Of a stretch of 52,947 bases of DNA, positions 1 to 7,754 are shown one piece after another. The translations under genes were made by a program, and so were the position numbers. The first letter of the stretch is position 1, and every line of letters begins with the position of its first letter. The notes under the pieces were generated by a model, which saw nothing but the letters and a program-made list of their open reading frames with translations, did not search any database and was not told where the DNA came from. Source of the stretch: a bacterium (GTDB lineage Bacteria > Cyanobacteriota > Vampirovibrionia > Gastranaerophilales > Gastranaerophilaceae). The stretch lies in contig JAGAVG010000024.1 in the NCBI GenBank assembly GCA_017942035.1, positions 1 through 52,947 on the forward strand, written 5' to 3'.

Positions 1-1
1 C

Positions 2-727
2 CATCCGTCCGCAATTTCGCTCTCACAAAGAGAGAGGGTAAAACATGCCTTTACCTTGGCGGAGGTCTTTTCATCACACTTTGCTGGTCATCGTAAAACC
101 GCCTTTACATTGGCGGAAGTTTTAATCACCCTCGGCATAATTGGCATTGTGGCGGCGATGACATTGCCGGCAGTGATTAACAAGATTAATGATAGAGAAA
201 ATCTTCAAAAGTTTAAAAAGGCATACTCGGAGCTTTCGCAGGTGAAGCAATTACTTGACATGGAATATGGCGGTTCGTTCACCATGGCTTGCAATACTTT
301 TGATGATGTTTGTCTGCGAGATTTATTTGCGGAAAAAATGAAGGTTATTAAAACTTGTCGTTCCAATGCTCCTAATGAATGTCAGGAAAAATCCTATTTC
401 CAAAATGGGAAGCAACAGTTTTATGATACGAATATTAATCACCCATGGCCCATGCTTATAACAAACAGTGGATATTCAGTTAAGTTTAGGTTTCATTTCC
501 CAGATTGTGCATCTTATAACTCAGGCTGGACTGATAAAGATGGAAATTTAAAAGAACTTAAAACATGCGGCTGGATGCAGATTGATACCAATGGGAAAAA
601 GAAACCAAACGTTTCCGGTAAAGACATATATTTCATTTTAATTTATAAAGACAAACTTATCCCAGTTGATTCCAAAAATTGCTCAGATGAAGCCCCACTA
701 GATGATTGTGAACCTTTACAATGGTAA
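2..727 (+). CDS. Prepilin-like protein, 5' end outside the window, doubled prepilin signal
   Basis: Type IV pilin/pseudopilin-like protein: a hydrophobic N-terminal helix (AFTLAEVLITLGIIG, then IVAAMTLPAVI) with Phe+1 and Glu+5 of the N-methylation motif, then a globular Cys-rich domain. A start at TTG 56 is possible, but the frame is open to the left edge and the translation before it reads LSQRERVKHAFTLAEV, exactly as in the leaders of the prepilins at 26407 and 52736, so the true start is probably upstream of the window. The motif AFTLAEV occurs twice, about 20 residues apart; only the second is followed by the full hydrophobic helix. Expected at the inner membrane, processed by prepilin peptidase. 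Which filament or secretion machine it serves cannot be told. It converges on aroA with 1 nt between. Confidence 0.82.
   Translation, partial: HPSAISLSQRERVKHAFTLAEVFSSHFAGHRKTAFTLAEVLITLGIIGIVAAMTLPAVINKINDRENLQKFKKAYSELSQVKQLLDMEYGGSFTMACNTFDDVCLRDLFAEKMKVIKTCRSNAPNECQEKSYFQNGKQQFYDTNINHPWPMLITNSGYSVKFRFHFPDCASYNSGWTDKDGNLKELKTCGWMQIDTNGKKKPNVSGKDIYFILIYKDKLIPVDSKNCSDEAPLDDCEPLQW
26..46. repeat. Dispersed palindrome CTCTC-ACAAAG-AGAGAG, copy 1
   Basis: The stretch CTCTCACAAAGAGAGAGGGT is shared with 17868-17885, 26292-26312 and 52617-52638. Here and in the last two places it is read as part of a prepilin leader; at 17868 it lies in intergenic DNA. Confidence 0.75.
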
Positions 728-728
728 T

Positions 729-2006
729 TTAGTTTATCAGGGTATTAAAAAGTTTCTCAAATTCAGGAAAAGATATATTAACCCAGTTAAAATCGTTGAT
801 AATTAAAGGTCTTTCACAAATCAAACTGGCGACATATAAACTCATTGCAAGTCTGTGATCGTGATAGGTTTCAACTTCACAGCCTCCTTTGAGTTGCTTT
901 TTGCCGGTAATTTTAAACCCGTCCGGTGTTTCTTCAATTTCTGCGCCTATTTTTTTAAGTTCGGTTACAACTGATTTTATCCTGTCGGATTCTTTATTGC
1001 GCAAGTCTTCGGCATCTTTAATTGTTGTTACACCTTGTGCTTGAGTTGCGAGAACTGCGATAACCGGCAATTCATCAATAAGCCTTGGAATTAATTCACC
1101 TTGAATTATGCAAGATTTTAGTTCTGAATAAGAAACTTTTATATCCCCGACATCTTCGCCGGAAATATTTTTCTTATCAAGAATTTCAATATTTCCTTCC
1201 ATAGCTTTTACAACGTCCAAAATTCCTGTACGGGTAGGGTTTAAGCCGACATTTTTAAGAATAATTTCGCTATTTGGAACAATTAGAGCTGCCACAATAA
1301 AATACGCTACAGAAGATATATCCCCGCAAATATTTATTTCCTGAGGTAAAAGAGCTGATTTTTTTATGGAAACGGTTTTTCCCTCTGTGATAATATCGGC
1401 TCCCATATATTTGAGCATGATTTCAGTATGGTTGCGGGAAATAAAAGGCTCGGTGAATTTTGTAATGCCATCTGCAAACAATCCTGCAAGCAAGATACAA
1501 GATTTCACCTGCGCAGAAGAAAGTTTTGAAACATAATCAATACCGTTTAAATGAGCCCCTTTGATTTCCAGCGGAGCATGAAAATCTGTTGATTTTATAT
1601 CTGCCCCCATAAGCTTCAACGGTTCAATAATTCTTTTCATCGGGCGTTTTGACAGGCTTTCATCTCCGATTAATGTGGAATTGAATTTCTGTCCGGCAAG
1701 AATTCCGGAAACAAGCCGCATTGTAGTGCCGGAATTTCCGCAATCAAGAGCTTTCAATGGTGCTGACAGCTTGCCCTCTGAAACTATTTCAAGAGTTTTT
1801 TCATCAATATATTTTGCTTTAACTCCCAGCTGTTCAAAGAGTTTAAGCGTTGAAATCGGATCCTCACCGTTTGAAAAATTTCTTATCAGCGATTTTCCTT
1901 TTGCAAGTGATGAAAGCATAACCGCTCTATGAGAAATCGATTTATCAGAAGGGATTTCAACGCATCCTTTCAGGCCGTTTTGAAGTTTTTCAACAATCTT
2001 TTGCAT
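729..2006 (-). CDS. aroA: 3-phosphoshikimate 1-carboxyvinyltransferase (EPSP synthase)
   Basis: Transfers enolpyruvate from PEP to shikimate-3-phosphate in the aromatic amino acid pathway, in the cytosol. At 425 residues it has the usual length. Visible hallmarks are the N-terminal SDKSISHRA (residues 20-28), GNSGTTMRL near residue 91, SKRPM, and the C-terminal LRNKESDRI segment with its active-site Lys/Glu/Arg. No other shikimate gene is in the window. The start ATG lies 6 nt after a TAGAAT hexamer (complement of 2013-2018), leaving no space for a Shine-Dalgarno, so the mRNA may be leaderless. Divergent from the YkgJ-type gene across 53 bp. Confidence 0.96.
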   Translation of the reverse strand: MQKIVEKLQNGLKGCVEIPSDKSISHRAVMLSSLAKGKSLIRNFSNGEDPISTLKLFEQLGVKAKYIDEKTLEIVSEGKLSAPLKALDCGNSGTTMRLVSGILAGQKFNSTLIGDESLSKRPMKRIIEPLKLMGADIKSTDFHAPLEIKGAHLNGIDYVSKLSSAQVKSCILLAGLFADGITKFTEPFISRNHTEIMLKYMGADIITEGKTVSIKKSALLPQEINICGDISSVAYFIVAALIVPNSEIILKNVGLNPTRTGILDVVKAMEGNIEILDKKNISGEDVGDIKVSYSELKSCIIQGELIPRLIDELPVIAVLATQAQGVTTIKDAEDLRNKESDRIKSVVTELKKIGAEIEETPDGFKITGKKQLKGGCEVETYHDHRLAMSLYVASLICERPLIINDFNWVNISFPEFEKLFNTLIN

Positions 2007-2059
2007 AAAAAAATTCTACCATAAATTTGACATAAACAAAAAAGTAGTATAATAAAAAT
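2007..2059. promoter_or_regulatory. Divergent promoter region with start-codon-abutting -10 boxes on both sides
   Basis: Rightward: TTGACA 2027-2032, TATAAT 2048-2053, then 6 nt to ATG 2060; the spacer is only 15 bp. Leftward: TAGAAT (complement of 2013-2018), then 6 nt to the aroA ATG; its -35 is weak. There is no Shine-Dalgarno on either side. Confidence 0.65.
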
Positions 2060-2584
2060 ATGACAATGTTAAACGATTACGAAAAATTTTTGGCAGAATT
2101 TGATGAAAAACTTGCCGCCTATTTTGAATTTGAAAAGGATGATATAAAATGTCTTGAGGGTTGTTCATACTGTTGTGAACACGGGGATTATCCTTTTTCT
2201 CGTTTGGAATTAGAGTACGCAATGTCGGGATTCATGAAATTACCCGCGGATATAAAAAAGCAGATTAAAGATAATTTTGACAAAATCAAAGACGAAAAAG
2301 ATTACGTTTGTCCGTTTTTAATCAAGAAAAAATGTTCAATATATAAGTACAGAAGTTTGACTTGCAGGACTCACGGGCTTGCTTATTTAAAATCTGACGG
2401 AGCGGCGAAACTTCCGGAATGCGCAAATTTAGGGCTAAATTTCAGCAAAACTTTTGACCCTGAAACTAAAATTTTATCGAGGGAAATTATAAAGGAAAAT
2501 CTTGATTTACCCGAAATAATAAAATCTGCGAAAGGTTATGATTTAGAGTTCGGCGAAATCCGTTCGCTTGTGAAATGGAGGTAG
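2060..2584 (+). CDS. YkgJ-family cysteine cluster protein
   Basis: A 174-residue cytosolic protein with the Cys pattern of the YkgJ/zinc- or iron-chelating CxxCxxCC family: CLEGCSYCCEHGDYPFS near residue 31, then VCPFL, KKKCSIYKYR and LTCRTHG. These cysteines probably bind one metal centre; the family has no settled function. ATG 2060 sits 6 nt after TATAAT; a second ATG two codons later is the alternative start. Confidence 0.85.
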   Translation: MTMLNDYEKFLAEFDEKLAAYFEFEKDDIKCLEGCSYCCEHGDYPFSRLELEYAMSGFMKLPADIKKQIKDNFDKIKDEKDYVCPFLIKKKCSIYKYRSLTCRTHGLAYLKSDGAAKLPECANLGLNFSKTFDPETKILSREIIKENLDLPEIIKSAKGYDLEFGEIRSLVKWR

Positions 2585-2608
2585 GGGAAAGTAAAAACCT
2601 TGCAGATA

Positions 2609-2986
2609 TTATATAGTAAAAGGGCCAAGCCATTGATTAAGTGTCGGAATCTGTTGTTGTCTCAATTCTCTTGATTCGCGCTTAACATTTTCAAGACCTT
2701 TCGTAATTACACTTTGCCACTTTTCTTTTCTTGCTTGATCAAAAAAATAAAGTTTCAATCTTAAAAATGATTCTTTAGCCTCCAAACAAATATCTAAATC
2801 ATGCGCTTTTTTGTCCTTAATTTTTGCCTTTTGGTCAAAATAATCCGTCAGTACTTCGCGAACTCTTTTCACGTTTTTCAACTCTGACTCCGTAGTTTTT
2901 ACCTGCTCCGGTGACAAAATTGTACCTTTTGGAATTTTAAGAATTTTCGCATAAGGATCATATTTTTCAATAGCTTCTAATCTCAT
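2609..2986 (-). CDS. Hypothetical charged helical protein
   Basis: I do not recognise this 125-residue protein. It is rich in Lys/Glu with heptad-like stretches and has no signal peptide or membrane segment. The start is taken at MRLEAIEKYDPY rather than four codons upstream, because TTGCAA-16-TATGAT (−10 at complement of 2994-2999) ends 7 nt before this ATG, giving a near-leaderless arrangement. It converges on the YkgJ gene with 24 nt between. Confidence 0.6.
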   Translation of the reverse strand: MRLEAIEKYDPYAKILKIPKGTILSPEQVKTTESELKNVKRVREVLTDYFDQKAKIKDKKAHDLDICLEAKESFLRLKLYFFDQARKEKWQSVITKGLENVKRESRELRQQQIPTLNQWLGPFTI

Positions 2987-3130
2987 AGTGCAAATCATAA
3001 CATAAATAAGAGCGTTTGCAAATCTTATAAAGTTTTATGAGCAATAAATTACATCTACTTGCTATAATTTCTCAATTTTTTGCAATTTTTCTAATCCCGA
3101 AATGAAATATAAAACTTGAGTAATATTTTC

Positions 3131-3198
3131 AGTTTGTAGGTTGGCATTACTATGCCAACAATTTAATTTGTCGGATTAGTAAATCCGACCTACAAACT
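3131..3198. repeat. 68-bp cloverleaf-like repeat, copy 1
   Basis: Identical over 68/68 bases to 4227-4294. The outer arms AGTTTGTAG / CTACAAACT enclose two perfect hairpins: GTTGGCAT-TACT-ATGCCAAC (3140-3159) and GTCGGATT-AGTA-AATCCGAC (3170-3189). The leftward LuxR-like gene takes part of its TAG stop from the edge of this repeat. Confidence 0.95.
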
Positions 3199-3436
3199 AA
3201 TTGAATCTATCCAAAAGCTTATTTTGTTTTAAACCTATCAAATATGCTGCATGTGTTCTGTTCTTTGCTTCAAGCTTATCTAGTATAATACATACGTGGC
3301 CTCTCACTGTATAGTGGCTTATAAAAAGTTTTTTGGCAATTTCTCGATTCGTATAACCTAATATCATAAGTTTAGCGATTTCCTCTTCTCTTTTTGTAAG
3401 ATTATTTTTTATTGAATATATTTTTTTACTAACCAT
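3197..3436 (-). CDS. Stand-alone LuxR/GerE-type HTH regulator
   Basis: At 79 residues this is essentially only a GerE DNA-binding domain: NLTKREEEIAKLMILGYTN, then REIAKKLFISHYTVRGHV with the recognition helix, then ILDKLEAKNRTHAAYLIG. There is no receiver or ligand domain, so it either acts alone or takes its signal elsewhere. An AGGG ribosome site precedes the ATG. The gene ends inside the 68-bp repeat. Divergent from the XRE gene at 3538. Related in type to the small LuxR gene at 26887. Confidence 0.85.
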   Translation of the reverse strand: MVSKKIYSIKNNLTKREEEIAKLMILGYTNREIAKKLFISHYTVRGHVCIILDKLEAKNRTHAAYLIGLKQNKLLDRFN

Positions 3437-3537
3437 ATATACCCTATTTACTTAATTGATTGCAATTATACGTTTTCGGTAAGTAATAACCTTTATGCGT
3501 TGTGGAAGGATACAAAAAAATAGCCTATCATAATAAT

Positions 3538-3873
3538 ATGGATGGAAAGCAAATTAGACATACACTAGGTGTTTCTTTAAAATGTATAAGAAAATCTAAA
3601 AAACTTAACCAAGAAGAATTGGCTGAACTTATAGGGAAACAGCCAAATTCAATAAATAGAATTGAAACAGGCTTAAATTTTGTTACCAGTGATACATTGG
3701 CTGAATTATGCAATGCATTAAATGTTCCACCTGAAACACTTTTTTCCAAAAAAATTCCTACTATTACGCAAGAAAGTCTTAATTACGTTAAGGGAATTAA
3801 TGAGTTATTACAAACTTTTTCACCGGAAGAATTAAAAATTGCATACAATGTTTTGCATGCACTCAAAATGTAA
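3538..3873 (+). CDS. XRE-family HTH regulator
   Basis: Helix-turn-helix protein (LGVSLKCIRKSKKLNQEELAELIG, recognition helix around QPNSINRIETG) with a roughly 45-residue C-terminal tail. A GTG at 3502 would add 12 residues (MEGYKKIAYHNN). ATG 3538 is preferred because MDGKQIRHTLG is the usual beginning of this fold and TATCAT sits 6 nt before it, though the -35 is poor. It lies inside the block bounded by the 68-bp repeats. Confidence 0.78.
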   Translation: MDGKQIRHTLGVSLKCIRKSKKLNQEELAELIGKQPNSINRIETGLNFVTSDTLAELCNALNVPPETLFSKKIPTITQESLNYVKGINELLQTFSPEELKIAYNVLHALKM

Positions 3874-3952
3874 TTTTACATGTTATTCTCCTTTAATTAA
3901 AGTGTAGCTTTTTTACATCACTAAATATAATAATACAAAATATGATGTAGAT

Positions 3953-4228
3953 ATGCAACAAGTAAACAAAAAAACTTTACAATTTTGGAATGCAGTTGGA
4001 GATGTCGTTAGGCAACTTAGAGAGGAAAATACTCAAAGTTCGATTAGTAAACTAGCTCGCGAATATGATATGGACAGAGGGAATTTGAGCAAACTTGAAA
4101 GAGGGTTGATTGGATGTTATCTCCTTACTGCATGGAAAATATCTGAGGCTTGTGGGATAAAGTTTTCAGAATTTGCCAAAAGACTTGAAGAAAAATTGGG
4201 AGATGACTTTATCTTAATGGATGAATAG
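3953..4228 (+). CDS. XRE-like HTH regulator
   Basis: A 91-residue HTH protein: FWNAVGDVVRQLREENTQ, SISKLAREYDMDRGNLSKLERG with the recognition helix, then a helical C-terminus. TATGAT at 3941-3946 ends 6 nt before ATG and no Shine-Dalgarno is present. The TAG stop overlaps the first bases of the second 68-bp repeat, mirroring the LuxR gene at the other end of the block. Target unknown. Confidence 0.78.
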   Translation: MQQVNKKTLQFWNAVGDVVRQLREENTQSSISKLAREYDMDRGNLSKLERGLIGCYLLTAWKISEACGIKFSEFAKRLEEKLGDDFILMDE

Positions 4229-4294
4229 TTTGTAGGTTGGCATTACTATGCCAACAATTTAATTTGTCGGATTAGTAAATCCGACCTACAAACT
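4227..4294. repeat. 68-bp cloverleaf-like repeat, copy 2
   Basis: Same sequence and orientation as 3131-3198. Together the two copies bound a 1.16-kb block of three small HTH genes. The outer stem and the two inner hairpins are all perfect. Confidence 0.95.
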
Positions 4295-4468
4295 GAAATG
4301 ACAAAGTCATTTTGTCGCCAATTACCTCTCACAAACGATACTCAATCGTTTGTTCGGCAGAGTGCCCTCTGCCGGCTCGCGCTCGAACTCTTATACAAGG
4401 CTTTCGCCTTGTGTTCTCATCTCCCTCTATCCGAATAAAAAAGAAGGAACAAGCCCTTCTTCTTTATT
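4295..4468. other. Chain of five hairpins between an HTH gene and tRNA-Ser
   Basis: Consecutive stems: AAATGAC-AAA-GTCATTT (4296-4312), ACAAACGAT-5-ATCGTTTGT (4331-4353), CGGCAGAG-TGCC-CTCTGCCG (4355-4374), ACAAGGC-TTTC-GCCTTGT (4395-4412), and a 17-bp stem with one mismatch (4431-4471). The last serves as the terminator of the leftward tRNA. Open frames crossing this stretch look like chance. No protein gene is seen between 4229 and 4719. Confidence 0.75.
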
Positions 4469-4471
4469 CGG
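4431..4471 (-). terminator. Terminator of tRNA-Ser
   Basis: On the minus strand a 17-bp stem with a 7-nt loop (4448-4454) contains CCTTCTTTTTT in its descending arm. It begins within the last three bases of the tRNA. Confidence 0.65.
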
Positions 4472-4555
4472 AGTCGGTGAGATTCGAACTCACGGTGGAA
4501 TTGCTCCCACACAACCTTTCCAAGATTGCACCTTAAACCGCTCGGACACGACTCC
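4469..4555 (-). tRNA. tRNA-Ser (anticodon GGA)
   Basis: An 87-nt class II tRNA. Acceptor arms GGAGTCG / CGACTCC with discriminator G; D-arm region TCCGAGCGGTTTAAGG; anticodon stem CAATC / GGTTG around loop TTGGAAA, giving anticodon GGA; a long variable arm; and T-arm GTGAG-TTCGAAT-CTCAC. The 3' CCA is not encoded. It reads serine UCC/UCU codons. Confidence 0.96.
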
Positions 4556-4719
4556 TTTTATTTATTTTAGCATTGTGATTTTTCATGCCGAATTACCAGC
4601 AAAATCAATCACGCTATCTATTCTATCACAAAAATTAAATATTTTGTAAAAAATTGTTGCATTTATTTGATTTTTTTTCAAAATCTGATAATATTTTATT
4701 GAAGAAAAGGAGAGTTTTT

Positions 4720-4914
4720 ATGAAATTTTTACTTATTATTCTTGTAGTTATCGGAGCCGCATGGGCTTATATGAATGTTGATTTTAACAAACTTAAAACA
4801 AATACCGCTGATGGTGTATCAAACAGCGTTAAAAATGAAAAAACTATTTTCGGGGTAAATAACTCCAGAGAACAAAATCGTCAACAAACTGAAGATGCGC
4901 TTAATCAGTTTTAA
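4720..4914 (+). CDS. Small single-span membrane protein
   Basis: A 64-residue protein beginning MKFLLIILVVIGAAWAYMNV: one hydrophobic N-terminal helix, then a polar, Asn/Gln-rich tail. AAAAGGAGAG sits just upstream of ATG 4720, which rules out the farther upstream start. Family not recognised. It ends just before a strong terminator, so it looks like its own transcription unit. Confidence 0.7.
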   Translation: MKFLLIILVVIGAAWAYMNVDFNKLKTNTADGVSNSVKNEKTIFGVNNSREQNRQQTEDALNQF

Positions 4915-4938
4915 TTAAAAAAATCAGTTTTAAATATT

Positions 4939-4976
4939 AATTTCTCCACTATTTTTATGGTGGAGAAATTTTTGTT
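4939..4976 (+). terminator. Intrinsic terminator
   Basis: AATTTCTCCAC (4939-4949) pairs with GTGGAGAAATT (4960-4970), followed by TTTGTTTT. Confidence 0.85.
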
Positions 4977-5021
4977 TTCATAAAATTTTCTTTGTGCTAA
5001 TATACTTTTGGAGAAAAACTT

Positions 5022-5813
5022 ATGCCTCAAAATTACGGAATTGCCCTATTATTAACTTTATTTGCAGGACTCGCAACTTCAATCGGTGCGACACTTGCCT
5101 TTATGTTTAAAAAAGATAACCTTAAGGCACTTTCTGTCGGGTTAGGTTTTTCCGCCGGAGTTATGATTTTTATTTCTTTTATGGAAATTCTTCCGGAAGC
5201 GCAGAACATGCTTGCCGTTAATTTTCCTAACAAAGCGCAATGGCTTACTCTCGGCGGCTTTGTTGCAGGTATTCTCATTGCAATTTTAATAGACTATTTT
5301 GTACCGGATCACATTAACGAAGAAGAACTTTTAAGTCCGGACAGCTATGACGAAACGAAACATAAAATTAAACGCGCAGGGCTTATCACTGCTATTGCAA
5401 TATGTGTCCATAACTTTCCGGAAGGTATGGCAACTTTTATGACTTCTGCCCAAAATTTAACGTTAGGCCTTTCTGTTGCTATCGCGATTGCTATTCATAA
5501 TATTCCGGAAGGTATTGCCGTTGCGCTTCCTGTTTATCATGCAACTGGAAAAAAACGCTATGCAATGCTTTATGCGTCACTTTCCGGTCTTGCAGAACCG
5601 GTCGGAGCTTTGCTCGGTATGATTTTAATCCACCTTTTTATGCCGCAAATTCTTGTCGGATTCCTGACCGCATCAGTTGCCGGTATTATGGTATATATTT
5701 CTTTTGATACGCTCCTGCCGCTGGCTAAAGAGTTTGGAGATTGGCATAAATCAATGATTGGGATTATCTCCGGAATGATTTTTATGTGGATTAGTATTTT
5801 GTTGTTAGGTTAA
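5022..5813 (+). CDS. zupT: ZIP-family metal transporter (ZupT-like)
   Basis: Inner-membrane importer of Zn2+ and probably other divalent metals. The 263-residue protein has about eight hydrophobic spans and the two ZIP signature helices, HNFPEGMATF (near residue 130) and AIHNIPEGIAVALP (near residue 162), whose His/Asn/Glu residues line the metal path. A GGAG site precedes the ATG. No Zur-type operator was seen. Followed by the riboflavin genes but probably separate from them, because ribE has its own promoter. Confidence 0.92.
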   Translation: MPQNYGIALLLTLFAGLATSIGATLAFMFKKDNLKALSVGLGFSAGVMIFISFMEILPEAQNMLAVNFPNKAQWLTLGGFVAGILIAILIDYFVPDHINEEELLSPDSYDETKHKIKRAGLITAIAICVHNFPEGMATFMTSAQNLTLGLSVAIAIAIHNIPEGIAVALPVYHATGKKRYAMLYASLSGLAEPVGALLGMILIHLFMPQILVGFLTASVAGIMVYISFDTLLPLAKEFGDWHKSMIGIISGMIFMWISILLLG

Positions 5814-5826
5814 ACCTGCACGAGTT

Positions 5827-5853
5827 TTGTATCTGTAAATTTTATGGTATAAT
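5827..5853 (+). promoter_or_regulatory. Promoter of ribE, abutting the start codon
   Basis: TTGTAT 5827-5832 and TATAAT 5848-5853 (15-bp spacer); ATG 5860 follows after 6 nt. There is no room for an FMN riboswitch or a ribosome binding site. Confidence 0.6.
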
Positions 5854-5859
5854 TCTGGT

Positions 5860-6507
5860 ATGTTTACAGGTATTATTGAAGAAATAGGAACCGTAAAACG
5901 CATTGTTTCAAACAATGACGGAATAGATTTGACTATATGCGCAAATAAAGTTCTTGAAAATACAAAAATAGGTGACAGTATTTCTATTGAGGGCTGCTGT
6001 CAGACCGTTGTAAATCTTTCAAATCAAGATTTTACGGTAAACGTTAGTTCTGAAACTCTTGAAGTTTCGAATTTTTCGCGTCTAAAAGTTAATCAAACGG
6101 TCAACCTTGAGCGGGCTTTAACTTTGACTTCAAGACTTGGCGGGCATATTGTTCAGGGACATGTTGACGGTACTGCCGTATTGTTGGAAACAAAGAAAAA
6201 TTCTCAATATTATGACATGTTGTTAAAAATTGACAATACTTTGGATAAATATATTGTTAAAAAAGGGTCAATCGCGATAAACGGAATTAGCTTAACAATA
6301 GCATCTATTGAGAATAATATACTCAGATGTACAATAATTCCTCATACTTTCGAAAATACAACTTTAAAAAATTTATGTTCAGGCGATATTGTAAACATTG
6401 AAACCGATATTTTAGGCCGTTATATTGAAAAATTTTTATCACGGAAAGATAATGGGGTTAAGAGTCGAATAGATGAGGACTTTTTGAAAGAGAACGGATT
6501 TATTTAG
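5860..6507 (+). CDS. ribE: Riboflavin synthase, alpha chain
   Basis: Dismutates two 6,7-dimethyl-8-ribityllumazine molecules into riboflavin. The 215 residues form two lumazine-binding barrels: MFTGIIEEIGTV and later GGHIVQGHVDG, the repeat signature; NVSSETL and GISLTIA are also present. First gene of ribE-ribBA, with ribBA starting 2 nt after its stop. ribD and ribH are not in the window. Confidence 0.95.
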   Translation: MFTGIIEEIGTVKRIVSNNDGIDLTICANKVLENTKIGDSISIEGCCQTVVNLSNQDFTVNVSSETLEVSNFSRLKVNQTVNLERALTLTSRLGGHIVQGHVDGTAVLLETKKNSQYYDMLLKIDNTLDKYIVKKGSIAINGISLTIASIENNILRCTIIPHTFENTTLKNLCSGDIVNIETDILGRYIEKFLSRKDNGVKSRIDEDFLKENGFI

Positions 6508-6509
6508 GT

Positions 6510-7718
6510 ATGGAAAATTTTAAATTTGATAGAATTGAAGATGCAATAGAAGATTTTAAACTGGGGAAACCTATTATTGTCGCTGATGATGAAGATAGAG
6601 AAAACGAAGGCGATTTGATTTGTTCAGGTCAAATGACAACTCCGCAGATAATAAAGTTTATGGCAGAAGAGGCTAAAGGACTTATTTGTCTTGCTATTGA
6701 TGCCAGTATTGCTGAGAAAATGCAATTGCCTCAAATGGTTGAACAAAATACTGAGGGGATGAAAACGGCATTTACAGTAAGTATTGATGCGGCGGAAAAA
6801 TATGGTGTTACTACAGGAATTTCGGCATTTGACAGAGCAAAAACTATTGAAGTTTGTCTGGCACCGGATGCTGTACCCTCTGATTTGCGCCGTCCGGGAC
6901 ATTTGTTCCCTTGTGTAGCAAGAAAAGGCGGGGTTTTAACAAGAACAGGGCACACCGAAGCCGTTGTCGATCTTGCAAGACTTGCAGGTCATGTTCCGGC
7001 AGGGCCGATGTGCGAAATTATGGCAAAAGACGGTCACATGGCAAAACGCGATGAATTATATGAATTTGCAAAAAAACATAATCTAAAATTTATCTCAGTT
7101 GCCGATTTGATTGCTTACAGATTAAAAACAGAAAATATTGTTACCAGAGAAGCGGAAGCTCATCTTCCAACCCAGTTCGGAGAATTTGAAATTTACGGAT
7201 ACTTAAATCAAATTACGGGTCAGGAATGTGTTGCGCTTGTTAAAGATGACAAGTCAGATAAAATCCCTCTCATAAGAGTACATTCAGAATGTTTGACAGG
7301 GGATATTTTTCACAGTCTGAAATGTGATTGCAATTATCAGCTTCACTCTGCGATGAAAATGATTAATGAATACGGCCGCGGAGCACTTGTTTATATGAAA
7401 GGCCATGAAGGCAGAGGTATAGGATTAATTAATAAAATTAAAGCTTATCATCTTCAAGAATGTGGTCAGGATACGGTTGATGCGAATATTTCTCTGGGAT
7501 TTAAACCGGATTTGAGAGACTACGGAATGGGTGCGCAGGTTATACGAGACTTAGGATTTAATAATTTTAACTTGATTACAAATAACCCTAAAAAAATCAT
7601 AGGTTTAAAGGGGTACGGATTAACTGTTAATGATATAATAAAAATAGAACCTCAGATAAACCAATACAATGGCCGCTATATGGAAACTAAGCGCGATAGA
7701 ATGCACCACATGATATAA
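6510..7718 (+). CDS. ribBA: Bifunctional DHBP synthase / GTP cyclohydrolase II
   Basis: Supplies both precursors of riboflavin. Residues 1 to about 200 are the 3,4-dihydroxybutanone-4-phosphate synthase domain (ADDEDRENEGDL near residue 26, HTEAVVDLARLAG near 150). The rest is GTP cyclohydrolase II, with zinc ligands in SECLTGDIFHSLKCDC and the GRGIGLINK loop. At 402 residues it is a full-length fusion. The start lies 2 nt after the ribE stop without a clear ribosome site, so translation is probably coupled. Confidence 0.96.
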   Translation: MENFKFDRIEDAIEDFKLGKPIIVADDEDRENEGDLICSGQMTTPQIIKFMAEEAKGLICLAIDASIAEKMQLPQMVEQNTEGMKTAFTVSIDAAEKYGVTTGISAFDRAKTIEVCLAPDAVPSDLRRPGHLFPCVARKGGVLTRTGHTEAVVDLARLAGHVPAGPMCEIMAKDGHMAKRDELYEFAKKHNLKFISVADLIAYRLKTENIVTREAEAHLPTQFGEFEIYGYLNQITGQECVALVKDDKSDKIPLIRVHSECLTGDIFHSLKCDCNYQLHSAMKMINEYGRGALVYMKGHEGRGIGLINKIKAYHLQECGQDTVDANISLGFKPDLRDYGMGAQVIRDLGFNNFNLITNNPKKIIGLKGYGLTVNDIIKIEPQINQYNGRYMETKRDRMHHMI

Positions 7719-7754
7719 AACGATGGAATTGAGAAAAAATATAAGGAAATAGAA

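Noticed and set aside
4312-4649. Two overlapping open frames on the plus strand
   Set aside because: They run across the hairpin chain and the tRNA-Ser gene; no ribosome site and no protein-like pattern.
5814-5859. Possible FMN riboswitch before ribE
   Set aside because: Only 46 bp separate zupT and ribE, and the promoter -10 ends 6 nt before ATG, so no leader exists.
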